A DNA stretch of 64,000 nt from Norana najaformis (GCA_964023275.1 OZ029914.1:36568424-36632423); one strand, 5' to 3'. Shown: positions 15,601 through 25,826, counted from the stretch's first letter. Notes: a model not told the origin generated them from the sequence alone. Numbers and translations: made by a program.

Positions 15601-15859
15601 CACTCGAAATGACTGTATTATATCACAATTTGGAGTGATCTTCATCGAAGACATGGGCTATGTGTAATCCCGCATAATTTTACGAGCAGGCAAGCTTACC
15701 CATATCCGAGACTGGCACATGCCACTCTTGCGCTGGCATTTGTAAATAAGTCATCACACACTGTTCCCCAGACTCCTGAATAGTAGATCTCCAATCGTCC
15801 TTCCTTCGAGATATTCGAGTAAGGATTGTTTAATCGCAACTGAAAGTCCTGAGTGCTTT
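1..15859 (-). CDS. Multi-SRCR receptor gene, 12 modules visible (partial)
   Basis: This is a spliced minus-strand gene for a secreted or membrane scavenger-receptor-like protein. Each module is two exons. Exon A (172 nt) carries EGRLEIYYSGVWGTVCDD and VACASLGYG; exon B (167 nt) carries MGTGQIWLDNVNC, QQCPHNGW and HDC...ISC. Exon A follows gattgcag, starts in phase 1 and ends TATGG before GTAAGC. Exon B follows aaaatcag and ends GAGG before GTGAGT. The joined 339 nt is a symmetrical 1-1 module of 113 codons. Six cysteines and a two-exon layout are the known marks of group-A SRCR domains. Each standard module has four N-glycosylation sequons (NNS, NNS, NAS, NGT). Signal peptide, membrane segment and tail exons are not in the window. 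The ligand is unknown; related multi-SRCR proteins bind microbial or endogenous ligands. Confidence 0.9.
1335..2035 (-). CDS. SRCR module 11
   Basis: Exon A 1,864-2,035; exon B 1,335-1,501. Standard protein form. The intron between the two exons has a diverged patch at about 1,784-1,840 that no other unit shows. Confidence 0.9.
2718..3418 (-). CDS. SRCR module 10
   Basis: Exon A 3,247-3,418; exon B 2,718-2,884. Standard form with Glu in VVES. Confidence 0.9.
4103..4803 (-). CDS. SRCR module 9 (Asp variant)
   Basis: Exon A 4,632-4,803; exon B 4,103-4,269. VVDS variant. This module and the long-type intron to its left (with gttcttttca near 3,871) match module 6 and its intron, three units away. 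Confidence 0.9.
5486..6186 (-). CDS. SRCR module 8
   Basis: Exon A 6,015-6,186; exon B 5,486-5,652. Standard form with Glu in VVES. Confidence 0.9.
6871..7571 (-). CDS. SRCR module 7
   Basis: Exon A 7,400-7,571; exon B 6,871-7,037. Standard form with Glu in VVES. The intron to the left of its exon B (about 6,190-6,870) is the chimeric one, changing from long-type to short-type variants. Confidence 0.9.
8256..8956 (-). CDS. SRCR module 6 (Asp variant)
   Basis: Exon A 8,785-8,956; exon B 8,256-8,422. VVDS variant. The intron between its exon A and exon B is like that of the other modules. The long-haplotype intron with gttcttttca near 8,031 lies just to the left, between exon B and the next exon A. 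Confidence 0.9.
9639..10339 (-). CDS. SRCR module 5 (Asp variant)
   Basis: Exon A 10,168-10,339; exon B 9,639-9,805. Exon A reads VVDS instead of VVES, the only amino-acid variant seen among modules 2-12. It shares this with modules 6 and 9. Confidence 0.9.
11022..11722 (-). CDS. SRCR module 4
   Basis: Exon A 11,551-11,722; exon B 11,022-11,188. Standard protein form (Glu in VVES); short haplotype. The intron between this exon A and module 3's exon B has ttcccaatg where most units have ttcctaatg. Confidence 0.9.
12405..13105 (-). CDS. SRCR module 3
   Basis: Exon A 12,934-13,105; exon B 12,405-12,571. Standard protein form (Glu in VVES); short (1383-bp) intron haplotype. Confidence 0.9.
13788..14488 (-). 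CDS. SRCR module 2
   Basis: Exon A 14,317-14,488; exon B 13,788-13,954. Standard protein form with Glu in VVES. Its unit carries private intron variants, including cgagcttcccaatg at about 14,865 and gttccaaag at about 14,944. Confidence 0.9.
15171..15859 (-). CDS. SRCR module 1 (5'-most, diverged exon A)
   Basis: Exon A is about 15,700-15,859 and exon B 15,171-15,337. The first part of exon A differs from the others: it reads VESTQDFQLRLNNPYSNISKEG, two codons shorter than the standard form and closer to the usual SRCR start. The second part is identical to the other copies. The usual acceptor gattgcag is gattgcaa here. The next AG (ttgtag, 6 nt further on) would keep phase 1 and gives the 160-nt exon quoted. 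Confidence 0.8.
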
Positions 15860-15911
15860 CTACAATTGCAATCATTTGCAAATTGGATTTCACATAATGA
15901 AGTGTCACCAA

Positions 15912-17030
15912 AAGGCTTCGTTAAAGTCAATGATTGAACAGGACGGTTGGTCAGTGGATCACTCAAGATTGAAAGGGGTTATTGTAGTGACAATATATGT
16001 GTGTATCGTGTTCTTGAAGTTGACTACACTTTACAAACTGTTTGAAAATTTGCATCAAGGAATCGGAAGCGAGATTTAATGAAGTAAACCTGTCTATTTT
16101 TCGACCTGTTCAGCTGTTGAATTAAGTCTGCGTGTGAAGTTTGCGATTGCTCTGACTGTCTCGTTTTGGGCGTTTTATTCCATCTTACCTAATTCAAAAG
16201 CAAGGCCAGTCCCTAAATTTATTTATTGGATGATGTGCGATTTGTCGTCTTAAACCACATGCTTTGTTTTTTTTGTCTTTCTTCTCAGCCTCCAACATAA
16301 CGCAAATCGACCCCCTGCCACTTTAACCAATCTTCTCGATCTTTCGACTTCTGGCATGTCTCCAGTCTATTTAGCGGTTGTCGATCCCTCCGTCCCCATA
16401 ACCACTGATCCTCTTTCGATCTGTGTCTCTCAATTCGTCCGTTCCTATCCTTCAGAGCTTTTACCCTGAATCGCCCCGATCCACCTCTCTTTCTGCATTC
16501 CCTCCAATCGTCTCTTGATTCTATCCTGATCTGCTTTCGTTGATCGCTGCATATGGTCTTACCAGTCAAGCCAGGTTTATTTTCCCCTCTTCTCAATTCC
16601 GTCGTCGGGGGACGGACCTGTGTTATGCCGCGGCGCTAACCGACCTATTGCCAGCTCTAGCGAATGCCCGCTCTTATCGTTTTCGCAACAAGTCACCGTT
16701 ATTTTTCGCTTATTCTAATTGGTCCAAATGGATCAAGGAACTCGCCTATGTCTAGGGGTTTGGTGTATTGATAGCAGGCAAAGGGAGGAGCTAAAGGTTG
16801 TTTGAGGGGAGCAGCACAAAAGAAAAGGAACTAGAAAATGAAAGATTGAAGCTATAAACGGAATTGAAAGCTAAGGAGGCAAAGATGTCAACTGAAGCTC
16901 AAGTTTGTGCAAGATAAATTTAAAGTAGATAGGGAACTGAAAGACAGTAAGAAATGGGTGCAGCTGGCACAAGAGATTCAGTTGAAGATGGTTCTTTTGC
17001 GGCTTTCGGACTTTTCCGACCTTAGCGACT
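15912..17030. other. Array edge and unrecognised spacer
   Basis: Up to about 16,140 the sequence is a decayed version of the SRCR intron. Where the next exon B would be expected (about 16,550-16,720) I see no SRCR coding. About 16,270-16,750 is pyrimidine-rich on the plus strand with long open frames that I do not recognise. 16,770-17,000 is purine-rich, with Glu/Lys-rich open stretches, possibly decayed mobile-element coding. No host gene can be supported. Confidence 0.5.
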
Positions 17031-17034
17031 TTGG

Positions 17035-17345
17035 GCACCTGACGCTGGTCGCTCTTCTTGACTTTAGCGTAGTATTCGATACTGTTGACCACAAAATATA
17101 TTATTCACGCACCTCAGTATATTTCACTGGTTTATCGCTGGAATGGTTTCGTTCATATCTCATTTAACCGATAATGATTGTTTCGGCTGATTCAAACCGG
17201 GCTCGCAATTGGACGGCTCATCTACATTCTTTTTATTGCCGATCTAATATCATAACACTTAAAACCTGTGTCTATACATACGCGGATGATGTCTAGCTGC
17301 ACTACAGCTGTCATCGCTTCACTGTTGAAGGAGTAGAGGAAGAAA
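17035..17345 (+). mobile_element. LINE reverse transcriptase fragment
   Basis: The plus-strand frame reads LVALLDFSVVFDTVDHKI, then GLSLEWFRSYLI, and further on, after frame breaks, YADDV. These are the AFDTVDH, GLS..WFRSYL and YADD blocks of the reverse transcriptase of CR1/L2/Jockey-like non-LTR elements. Only the palm region remains. It carries at least one frame break, and VF replaces the usual AAF. It is a dead fragment with no companion ORF. Confidence 0.75.
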
Positions 17346-17929
17346 CGAAGAGAACCATGGTATAATGCTTTAACACGTTTTTCCGAGCTAGAGCGCAGAA
17401 GCTCTGCTTGAGACAGGTTAGTTTAAAGTTAATTTTCTTGAAAAACTGATATAAGAGAAATCTCGAACATCGGGAAAGAAAGAGTGGGCGAAAATTAAGA
17501 GGTTGGGAGGAGGAGAAAGAGGAAGGTGGAGAATTAACGAGGAGCGGTGATGTGGAGGAGAAGAAAATAAGACGGGGAACAATAGAGGTTGCCTCCAAAA
17601 GATGCGTTTTGCCGAGCTAACTGGAGAGAAAGGATGCAAGAGGAGTGGAAAGGGTGACGAGAATGTGGGGAGAAAAAATGGAGAAACTAGGAGCAACAGG
17701 GGATTTCAGATAGATTCTCGAGCAAGAAATGTTTGTGGCGTTCAGTGACGGTAAAGTAAAGACTGCCATCTGATATTTTATATTAAGAAATGAGCCTGCG
17801 AAGTACTACACCTGTAATGAAATGTTGACGTTAGAGGCGTGCAGCAAATTGGAGAGAACCGTGCCAGTCCTCTAGGCCTACATCTTGTTAATGCTTTTAT
17901 TATTTACATGCTCTATGAAGGCCAGGTTA
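17346..17929. other. Purine-rich spacer
   Basis: About 17,320-17,700 is strongly purine-rich on the plus strand (runs of gaggaagaaa and gaggaggagaaag). This creates Ser/Pro/Phe-rich open frames on the minus strand that look like composition artefacts. 17,700-17,930 holds nothing I recognise. Confidence 0.5.
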
Positions 17930-18070
17930 AAACAAACGTCGTGGTTTGGATAATAATGACCTGACCAATTATCGCTCTATTTCAACTTATCTTTGTTATC
18001 ACAAATAGTTGGAAAACGTGTGTCGATGCGACTGTTAATCCTATTAGTATATAACTGAATTGTATTACCG
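17930..18070 (+). mobile_element. LINE reverse transcriptase 5' fragment
   Basis: The plus-strand frame reads DNNDLTNYRSIST, followed by a degraded stretch resembling I.K..EK.V. This is the 'NYRPIS.LP..SKI.EK' block at the start of the reverse transcriptase of CR1/L2-type LINEs. The block normally lies upstream of FDTVDH, so this is a separate insertion from the fragment at 17,035-17,345, or the order has been rearranged. Confidence 0.55.
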
Positions 18071-18219
18071 GTCACAGTGGACAAAATCCCCAAAGTGATC
18101 AATATCACAATGAGCATTCTTTCTGTCAAGCGGTAGACCTGTCTTCTACGTACTGGAGACCGAAGAAAAACCTGAAACAAACGAGAATACGCATAAGAAT
18201 GCATCATTTTTAATGTTAC

Positions 18220-20165
18220 AGTGACACTTGCAGCATTGAAGAGGACATCCCTCGGGAAGCTTGAAAATTCAATTTGTGCTAGTGTTTATGTGTTTCAATT
18301 GAAACTAGCGGTGTACAGAGAGTCGTTGAGTCGGTTGATGAAAAAAGAAGGGGAGACAGCTGTTAAGTTTACTTCGCGCGTACAAGCAGTTTTATCTTAT
18401 TATCTTGAGGTCGCAATTAACAACTTTGTAGCAGCTGACCGAGTTGTTAGTATATGCGATCGTGTCAAGTGTTGTCTTTCTGAATCTTGTTTACGGTTTG
18501 TTTCTTTAGTCAGCTATTGACTTAGGTTGATTGCTATTAGCTAATCATATCGGTGATAAGCCGCGAGCTCAAGCACTTGGCCAGCTAGGCAGCACCGCGC
18601 TTCAATGGGGCAGACATGAATAAAGGCACAGGCACTCCTTCCCAACCTTCTATTCCCAAGTTTCAGGGAATGCCTTCCAATCAGAAACCCAATGGTTCAT
18701 CTGTTAAAACTCTGAGAAGTTTTTTCAACTGTGGGAGTTTTTGTGATTTAAGAACTGAATTTAACAAGACTAAAAGCAAGCGATTTCGTCAACCAGCGCC
18801 GAACGACACGCAGAGTTGAGGAGTTTACAATTCTGGCGTCCCGGGTAGTGCTGAGTCAGTCGACGGGGAGTTTCCACAATGGGGAATTATTCAAGAGGCT
18901 CGGACCCTATCGTGTGAATAGTCCCCAGTGCTGGAACAGCCGCTGCCACCGATGCATGTAATGTGGTTTTTATAGTTTATTAAGTTCTAGCGACTGGAGC
19001 GATCAATCACGCGAATGTTATGATTTTGCAAAGTTGCATTATCTTCACTTTCAAGTTGCTGGTAAACCGGGTAAACGTTTTAAGCTCTTTCCCGCCTTAG
19101 ATGACGGAGGTGCTGAAGTAGCGGTTGCGAATCCCAGAACAATCAATAAACTTCGGTGTGTTGAACGCATAGGCTCTATAATTCTGCGAGGCATTATAGG
19201 CGCCTCTGTTGATGCACAGCTGGTTAGACGGTACCTTAGTCTAGATCACAAATGTAGGACTGACGTAGACTGTAAACATTGTCAAGGTGGATACCAGTTT
19301 TCTGACGAGGCCAATGGTTCATTGGTGATAAGTGCAGCCATGGTTGAACAATTAGAACCTAACCGCTATCAATGTAATGTTATAACCCAACTGGGAATTG
19401 ATTTCTCTGATAACATTATCAATAAGAATGATGAAAACTGTGAAAGTGCTAGTGACATAGTTGATAAAAAGGATAATGATGAGGCTTTGACAAATGCTGC
19501 GCCGTATGTTAACGCTGATAAAGAAGAGGCAAAAGACTCTGTTGACTCTGAAGATGTGATAAGTGCGCCACATGTTAGCGATTTACAGCGCGCTTCTGTG
19601 GAAGAGTTAATACTCGAGCAGAAGACTGATAACACGCTGCGTAGAGCACATGCATTAGCTTCACGGGGAAGAGTGGAATCTTTTGCAAGGACGGACTATT
19701 AATCCACCATGAGAGTCTGTTGGGACAAGAATTCACTCAATTATGCCTGCCGTTGGGTAGGAGAGCTCAAGTTGTGGAGCTGGGGCACGAATTAGGTGGT
19801 CATTTAGGTCCTAAAAGAATAAGTCAAGATTCTATTGGTGCACAATAATTAAGGATGTAAAACAGCACTGTGAAAGTTGTGAAATCTGTTGGGAGAAGGC
19901 ACGCATTACGTTCCGCGATCGTGTTCCAAAACAGTCGATTCCACGACTGGACATTGCCTTTAGCCATTGGTTCTTGGAGGTACTGGGCCCTATTAACGGT
20001 ACTAAGTGCGAGTTTAATCACTTCTTGATTATTGCAGATAGCGCAACGCGTCATCCGGCAAGAGTTTCGGTGCCAAGTCAGAACGTGATGGAGCTGAAGT
20101 AAGTGAAGACAGCGTGATGATCGACAGTGATTATGGGGACGACGCTGGTCATACTGTGGTGCAGG
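18220..20165 (+). mobile_element. Ty3/Gypsy-type LTR element, broken fossil
   Basis: Parts in plus-strand order: a gag-like region (about 18,220-18,530; LMKKEGETAVKFTSRVQAV is the typical capsid-helix pattern), a remnant of the nucleocapsid zinc-knuckle region (about 18,710-18,810), a protease-like region (about 19,070-19,340), an acidic linker, and the zinc-binding and core start of an integrase (about 19,720-20,100). Reverse transcriptase and RNase H are not recognisable and I could not pair LTRs. The copy is clearly broken, with many breaks, and looks moderately old. A related gag-side piece lies at about 28,480-29,160. Family assignment rests on the gag/protease/integrase order and general resemblance. 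Confidence 0.65.
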
Positions 20166-20169
20166 GGCG

Positions 20170-20690
20170 CGACCAAGATAAGATAGAGGGAAAAGTTGGG
20201 TTACTGATATAGCAGTAATAGTATAATAGTAAGTGGCATTGTGTGCCGGGAGTGGAATATATTTCAAAAGAAACTAATCACATTTCAGAAAATAGGCCTA
20301 TTTTACAGAGTTTTGAAATCTATCTAATGTTTTTTTCGATTATGAGAGTTGCTTATTATCTAATCAAATTAAATTTTACAAATTTACCTGCAAACCGGTT
20401 GACCGTTAATCTGAAACGTTCTTACTTTGGTACCACTTTCACATACAAAAATTGACACCGATGTGGCGATATGTCAACCAATGTATGTCAGTCGTCAAGA
20501 ATAACCGTAGACTTCAAAAGCGCAGTATGGCGCAATCTTTTATACCACCAGCTTGTCACAGTACTAATATCACGCTTCAATACTCAAGAATAATACTATT
20601 ATTCAGCCGTCTATAAGAAAAAAGCCAGTTCTGAGAATATATCCTAAAGTATCAGTTGTTGTCACGTTCTTCAAAAAAGCATGGGCGGAT
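20170..20690. other. Spacer, nothing recognised
   Basis: AT-rich. The short plus-strand frame at 20,243-20,455 has no recognisable features. The stretch cacatttcagaaaataggcctattttacagag (from about 20,270) has a similar partner near 51,940-52,030, so part of this is an old interspersed repeat. Confidence 0.4.
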
Positions 20691-23130
20691 GCCAGAAAGT
20701 CATGGTCGCATAGTAAAAGGCTCTGTCATTGTTGCCTGTAGGATCGAGTAATGTTACTACCGCCGACACGTGTTTCGATCTTACCGACGATCTCTTCAGA
20801 AAGGACTGTCAAATACGGATGACTGATTCCAAGAAAGAGCCCTTTGAGCGACGACTAATCTCAGCAGCAAACAAACGTCAACGCAAACAGACCTTAAAGA
20901 ACTCATGGTCGCCTCTAGGCACCGGCAGGTATAGGTTTTGAAAGAGAGGGGTAATCGCTGGCTCAAGCGACAAATCCTGGAATTCGAAGAGGCTGATGAC
21001 TACAACGATGGTATGTTATTAAATTGCGTTGGAAGAAAAATGGGTAAATGGCAGCTCCATGTAGGTCGCCTATTGATGTAATGTAATGTACTGATGGTAG
21101 ACAAAAGGGTTGATGTTGACTTAGTATTGTCGCTGTGCAAGGTGATGTAACAAACAGACTCTGTCAGCCTGAGCAAAGTAGCCTCGGTAGCGTGAAAACC
21201 ATGGGCGGATGCCAGACAGAAATGGTCGCAAGGTAAAAGGCTTTGGCATTGTTGCCTGTAGGGTAAAGTAATGTTACTACCGCCGACCCGCGTTTCGATC
21301 TTACTGACGATCTCTTCAGGAAGGACTGTCAAGTGCGAATGACTGATTGCAAGAAAGAGCCCTTTGAGCGACGACTAATCTCCACAGCAAACAATCGTGC
21401 AGGCAAACAGACCTCAAAGAATCCAAGGCCGCCTTTAGGCACCGGCAGGTATGGATTTTGAAAGAGAAGGGTTAAGCATTGGCTCAAGCGACTGACAAAT
21501 GCAAAGAGGCTTATGACTACGACGACGGTATGTGACACGAATTCGTTTAACTAAAATATTTAAGAAAAAAAAAACAATTTTCTAATTTCAGGCGTTATAT
21601 TTACAATTTGTAAGTACACATTTTATTTACAAAGACTCCTCCATTCAACAGAGTAACCCATAACTGTTATACAGCAGAAAAGACACCAAACTATCCTACG
21701 CAATATACGCCAGAAGAGACTCTCTCGACAACCACAGTCCTACCGGCATCTCGTAGTCTCGAATTCTCGAGCATCTGGCGTTGACCATCCTCCAGTCGAC
21801 TTCTGCACTCGCAAAAACAACCGCTACTCAGAAGTAGTTGACTGGACAAGCTCGGTAATGATTCCGATCCATCAGACCAATCAGCTACCATTCACCCGTA
21901 CCACTAGGACCACGAGTACCGGGCTAAATTCAAACACAATAAACTTTTTTCAACATACTTACACACTAAATTCCAATGAGTAGTTTTAGGACCACTGGTA
22001 CCGGGCTAAATTCAAACACTATAAACTTTTTTCAACATACTTACACATTAAATTCCAATGAGTAGTTTTCAACACGTAAGCCTACATAAACCACAAAACT
22101 CTGCGTGCCAAACGCCAAACAAAGTATACCCTCTCCGGCAGGTGTTAAATACCGCAGATATATACATCTAAAGCATGCTAACATATCTGTATACATAAAC
22201 CGGCCAAAACTGATGCCCATTATTCAAATAGCTTAGTACATGTAAGACCTCAACTTATGACCAAACTTATATACATATTTTAAAATCGTTTGTAGCCTAC
22301 AAAGAGAACAGACTCCTGAATTATGCACAAACACAGGTGTATATTATCTATACTCGAACTACATACATTTTAAAAATTGCTTAAGCTTAACATTATATAT
22401 ATGTTATATATATACACAAACTTACAAATATCGAAGACTAAGGGAAGGAAAGCGTTTCTCAGCTTCTCAGGCTTCCTGTCACTCCAGCCACGGACTTCGC
22501 TCCTCCAGTTCCTTTGACTGACCACTCCTTCGAATTCCCCGAAAATCTTCTCCTCGCTCCGTCACTCCGGAACTGACTCAACCCAGCGACTGCTCAACCC
22601 TCGGTACCACCGTCTTTCTTATTCACCGTGCCCAACAGCCGATCCCACTTTTCCCCGCCAGCCTGCAGGTGCGTTTACAACAGGTACAGGCAAACTACAG
22701 CGCATTTTGTGACAGTATGGCATTAAATTGTGGAAAAAAACTGGCTAAATGGCAGCCTCAGCAAGGTAGCCTACTGATGCAATGTAATGTACTGATGGTA
22801 GGCAAAAGGGCAAATGTGATGTTGACAGCATTGTCGCTGTGTAAGGTAATGTAACAAACAGACTCTGTCAGCCTGAGCAAAGTAGCCTCGGTAGCATAAA
22901 AAGCATGGACGTATGCCAAACAGAAATGGTGGCACGGTAAAAGGCTTTGGCATTTTTTCTGTAGGGTAAAGTAATGTTACTACCGTCGTCACGTGTTTCG
23001 ATCTTACTGACGATCTCTTCAGGACGGACTGTCAAGTGCGAATTGCAAAAAAGAGCCCCTTGAGCGACCACTAATCTCCACAGCAAACAATCGTGCAGGC
23101 AAACAGACATCAAAGAACCCAAGGCCGCCT
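20690..23130. repeat. Unclassified local repeat, three related copies
   Basis: A block containing gttactaccgccgac, gtttcgatctta and gacgatctcttcag, followed by gagcgacgactaatctc, occurs at about 20,690-20,990, 21,190-21,520 and 22,890-23,125. The second and third copies share a further left part (about 21,010-21,190 and 22,725-22,890), including tgtaatgtactgatggtag and aacagactctgtcagcctg. All copies have the same orientation. No coding domain is recognisable. It may be a non-autonomous element or a local segmental duplication. Confidence 0.7.
21540..22690. other. AT-rich spacer with 82-bp tandem duplication
   Basis: Two copies of an 82-bp unit starting aggaccac.agtaccgggctaaatt lie at about 21,906-21,987 and 21,988-22,070. 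An AT-rich stretch with a TATATA run follows at about 22,390-22,415. 22,440-22,660 is C-rich. No gene is visible. Confidence 0.6.
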
Positions 23131-23960
23131 CAGTACCTTATTGAAAGCCACAAAATAGTCAGGCATAGTCGGGCCTTGTAATAAAAATGAACCGTTCATT
23201 GCATGCACTCGTTTCATGGATGAAAATAGGCAGCTCTGCGGTCTTGAGATTCCAGGTATAATGAATAAAAAGAAAAGTCGATGTAATATAAAACAACTCT
23301 GGAAGACCAGTGGTTTATTTAAATCATGCGAAAAATAAATCCTGGCTTTTTCCAAAATTTAAATGCTTAGAGATACCAACAAAAAGCGTTAACCAACTAT
23401 AATATGTTTACAAAACCTAAACAACTGCTGAAAGTGTAGTTGGCTGAGATATTTAAAAACTGTAAAAAGGGCCTTAACATATAAAAAGACATAAGGTCAT
23501 TACTAAATTATAATAATAATTTTGTTTATCACCGAAACGTTTGAATAAGCAATTGAAATACCACATTTGAAAATGTTTAGTAAATTCGGCTTTCCTACGT
23601 TTGGCCAGCTATAAACCAATGGTCATGAGATAATTGTTGTTGCTAAACAGCTGGATTTATTTTCTAGTTATGGTTTAGATGAAATTGACCCAAATATTGC
23701 CCAAGTTCCAATTTAGAGGAGCGGAAGAATCAGGCTCTGATTTGTGGCGTGCAGTATTCTTTCTCTAGCGGTACCGTATTTGCAGATGTAAAGGCAGAAA
23801 AGGCAATTCCCTTTAAAAATTTAAAGAAAGAATACAAATTAACAATTCCATATCTATTTAGGTCCTTCCGTATTTTCCCAAATATTTGACCTACCAACCA
23901 CGTCTAAAACATTATATTTATTATTATTTGCCTATAATATAAGCACTTTTATATGATAAA
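23130..23960. other. AT-rich spacer
   Basis: Low-GC sequence with short frames only. No domain, RNA or repeat boundary was recognised. Confidence 0.4.
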
Positions 23961-24665
23961 TTTTTAACTGCCTTGTTTGAGAGAGCCAACCGCGAATTGA
24001 CATCCATCTCTTCTTCTTTTAGAGCCAATAAATTATCCCTTAATATTGATAAGTCCAATTTCATTCTGTTTCGCTCGGATCACAACCCTCCAGGTATAAG
24101 GCTATAGGACTACTATAAATGGCAGAATGATTACTTATATAACATCATCTAAGTTCTTAGGAGTATACCTGAATCAGGATCTGGCTGGGGCAGAACACAC
24201 TTTTGACTTATCCATAAAGTAAAAAATATTAGTATTGGCAAAACAATTAGTGTCTGTCCGGCATCCGTCATTGCTTGTCTAGAACTATCCTGCAGAGTCT
24301 GTACTATTCACTGGTCTTTCCTTATCTGTTATATTGCCATTCTTCATGAGGCCAGATTTATTCTTCTCGTTTGAAAGGATTGGTAATTTTAGAGAAACTC
24401 GCCATCAGAATTATTTTTAATCAGCACTGGTCTACCACCACTGAATCTATAAGTCCAACGTTTAGCATATTAGGATTGCAGACTAAAACTACATTTCACA
24501 TTGGTTTATTTATATTTCGATGTAAATTTAAAAATGCTACCTTGTAACTCTGATGGCTACGTTCACATGGGTACTGCTGCGCATGAATTGGCCTATGACA
24601 CTCGAGCATCATTGAAATATCGGAGTAATACTGCACGAAACAAGTTCAAACAAGTTTTACCTAAT
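23960..24665 (+). mobile_element. LINE 3' fragment (end of RT to C-terminus)
   Basis: The blocks are in the order expected for a CR1/L2-like LINE: LSLNIDKSNFILFRSDHNPP (24,035 on), SSKFLGVYLNQDL, LYYSLVFPYLLYCHSS, IFNQHWSTTTESISPTF and YDTRASLKYRSNTARNKF. These match the known 'LN..KT..ILF', 'KFLGV.ID..L', 'LY.SL..P.L.Y' and 'YNTR' blocks after the catalytic palm. They are spread over different frames with stops, so the copy is dead and 5'-truncated. A run of tacatacat/catac repeats at 24,690-24,760 may be its tail. Confidence 0.75.
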
Positions 24666-24769
24666 TTACATGCATAAATACATTAAGACATATTTACTTA
24701 CATACATTCTTGCATACAAACATACTTATATTCATATATACATACACAAAAACATACAGCCGAACTTGG

Positions 24770-25826
24770 AGTGGGAGGATCAACTGTTGGCGCCTTGTAT
24801 TGCTGGTAAGGGACCACCTATAGGCGGCCAGATGTTCTAAGTTGCCTGTGCAATTAAGCGGCGTTGATATAGCCTACACACAGTAATGCTTAACGGGCCT
24901 GTGCACATAACTAAATTATGTACGAATGCAATATGCACATACCCGCAGTTGTCTTACATTGAAATACCCTATATTAATACGGGACTGGCCAACTTCTACG
25001 CACATAAGCGAATTATGCACTTGTCCGTTATGCACTTAAGTGTCTTCGACTGCATATTGTTTGCCTACTTATCTTACAATAATGAATATAATAATAATTT
25101 ATATTACTTAATGGCAAATTATCGCCTGGAAGCAAGCTGAAAAGGAAAAATCGGACACTGCTGCGCTACCTGCAAATATATGTCCTCTATTTAAACAAAA
25201 TATTAGTTCCCGTATGAACATCATCGTTTTATTTATTGTTTTAGTAATTTTACATCTGTATTGAACAAAATGAAAACCGATTCGTCGGTAAACACTGCAC
25301 GTCCATCTGGTTTTATATGCCTGCATACTGTAATTAGCTTTGACGCACCGCCGTTAAAGTCACACACATATCCTGGTATGATGAAGATTTAATTCGCTTG
25401 ATCTTGGGTTCGTGGACTAAGCCGATATTTACATTGCAGACCGACAAAATTCGTAATATTTACGAAAATGAATTCCAGTCCTCTGAATAAAGGAAAAACA
25501 ATCAGGATAATAAAAAAGTTAAACAAACGCATACAAAAAATTCAACATGTTAATGGCTAAGTCTGAAAATACGGAAATACGTGAGAAAATGCAATCAGGC
25601 ATAAATCTTTCTATTCCATAGAATAATGAGGTCAATATCATATTAGAAATTTCCAATTTTGTTAGTGTTTTAGGGAGAAATGCTTTTAAATAAATCGATT
25701 ATAACAATAGCAATGATTAAAAATATTAAAATGGAAAGGCTTGTATGTAAATGGGCCTTACAAATCGTTGATTGCAGCGCCATCATCCGATTGGCGTTTT
25801 ATTAGCGTTGATGCAATGTCAAATGA
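24770..25826. other. AT-rich spacer
   Basis: No gene was recognised. A short frame near 25,360-25,490 resembles degraded element coding but cannot be assigned. Confidence 0.4.

Larger units (their letters stand above)
1..16140 (-). repeat. Tandem array of ~1384-bp SRCR gene units
   Basis: Units begin every 1383 or 1385 bp. Each contains two SRCR exons, an intron of about 362 bp inside the module and an intron of about 683 bp between modules. Exons and introns are almost equally conserved (about 98-99% by eye), so the similarity reflects recent duplication or homogenisation rather than coding constraint alone. The 2-bp length difference is a TA step (gcgtatatataac against gcgtatataac) about 370 bp to the right of each exon A start. 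The left end is cut by the window. On the right, near-identity stops at about 15,785, and older, patchy similarity to the unit continues to about 16,140. Confidence 0.95.

Noticed and set aside
1-15860. The 1.38-kb direct repeats as a CRISPR-like or satellite array
   Set aside because: The units are far too long for CRISPR and contain two properly spliced, phased SRCR exons each; this is a gene-internal tandem duplication.
16285-16596. Arg/Lys-rich 103-codon minus-strand frame
   Set aside because: Composition comes from a pyrimidine-rich plus strand; no domain and no splice context to the SRCR gene.
17311-17696. Ser/Pro/Phe-rich minus-strand frames
   Set aside because: They lie over a simple purine-rich stretch and look like low-complexity artefacts.
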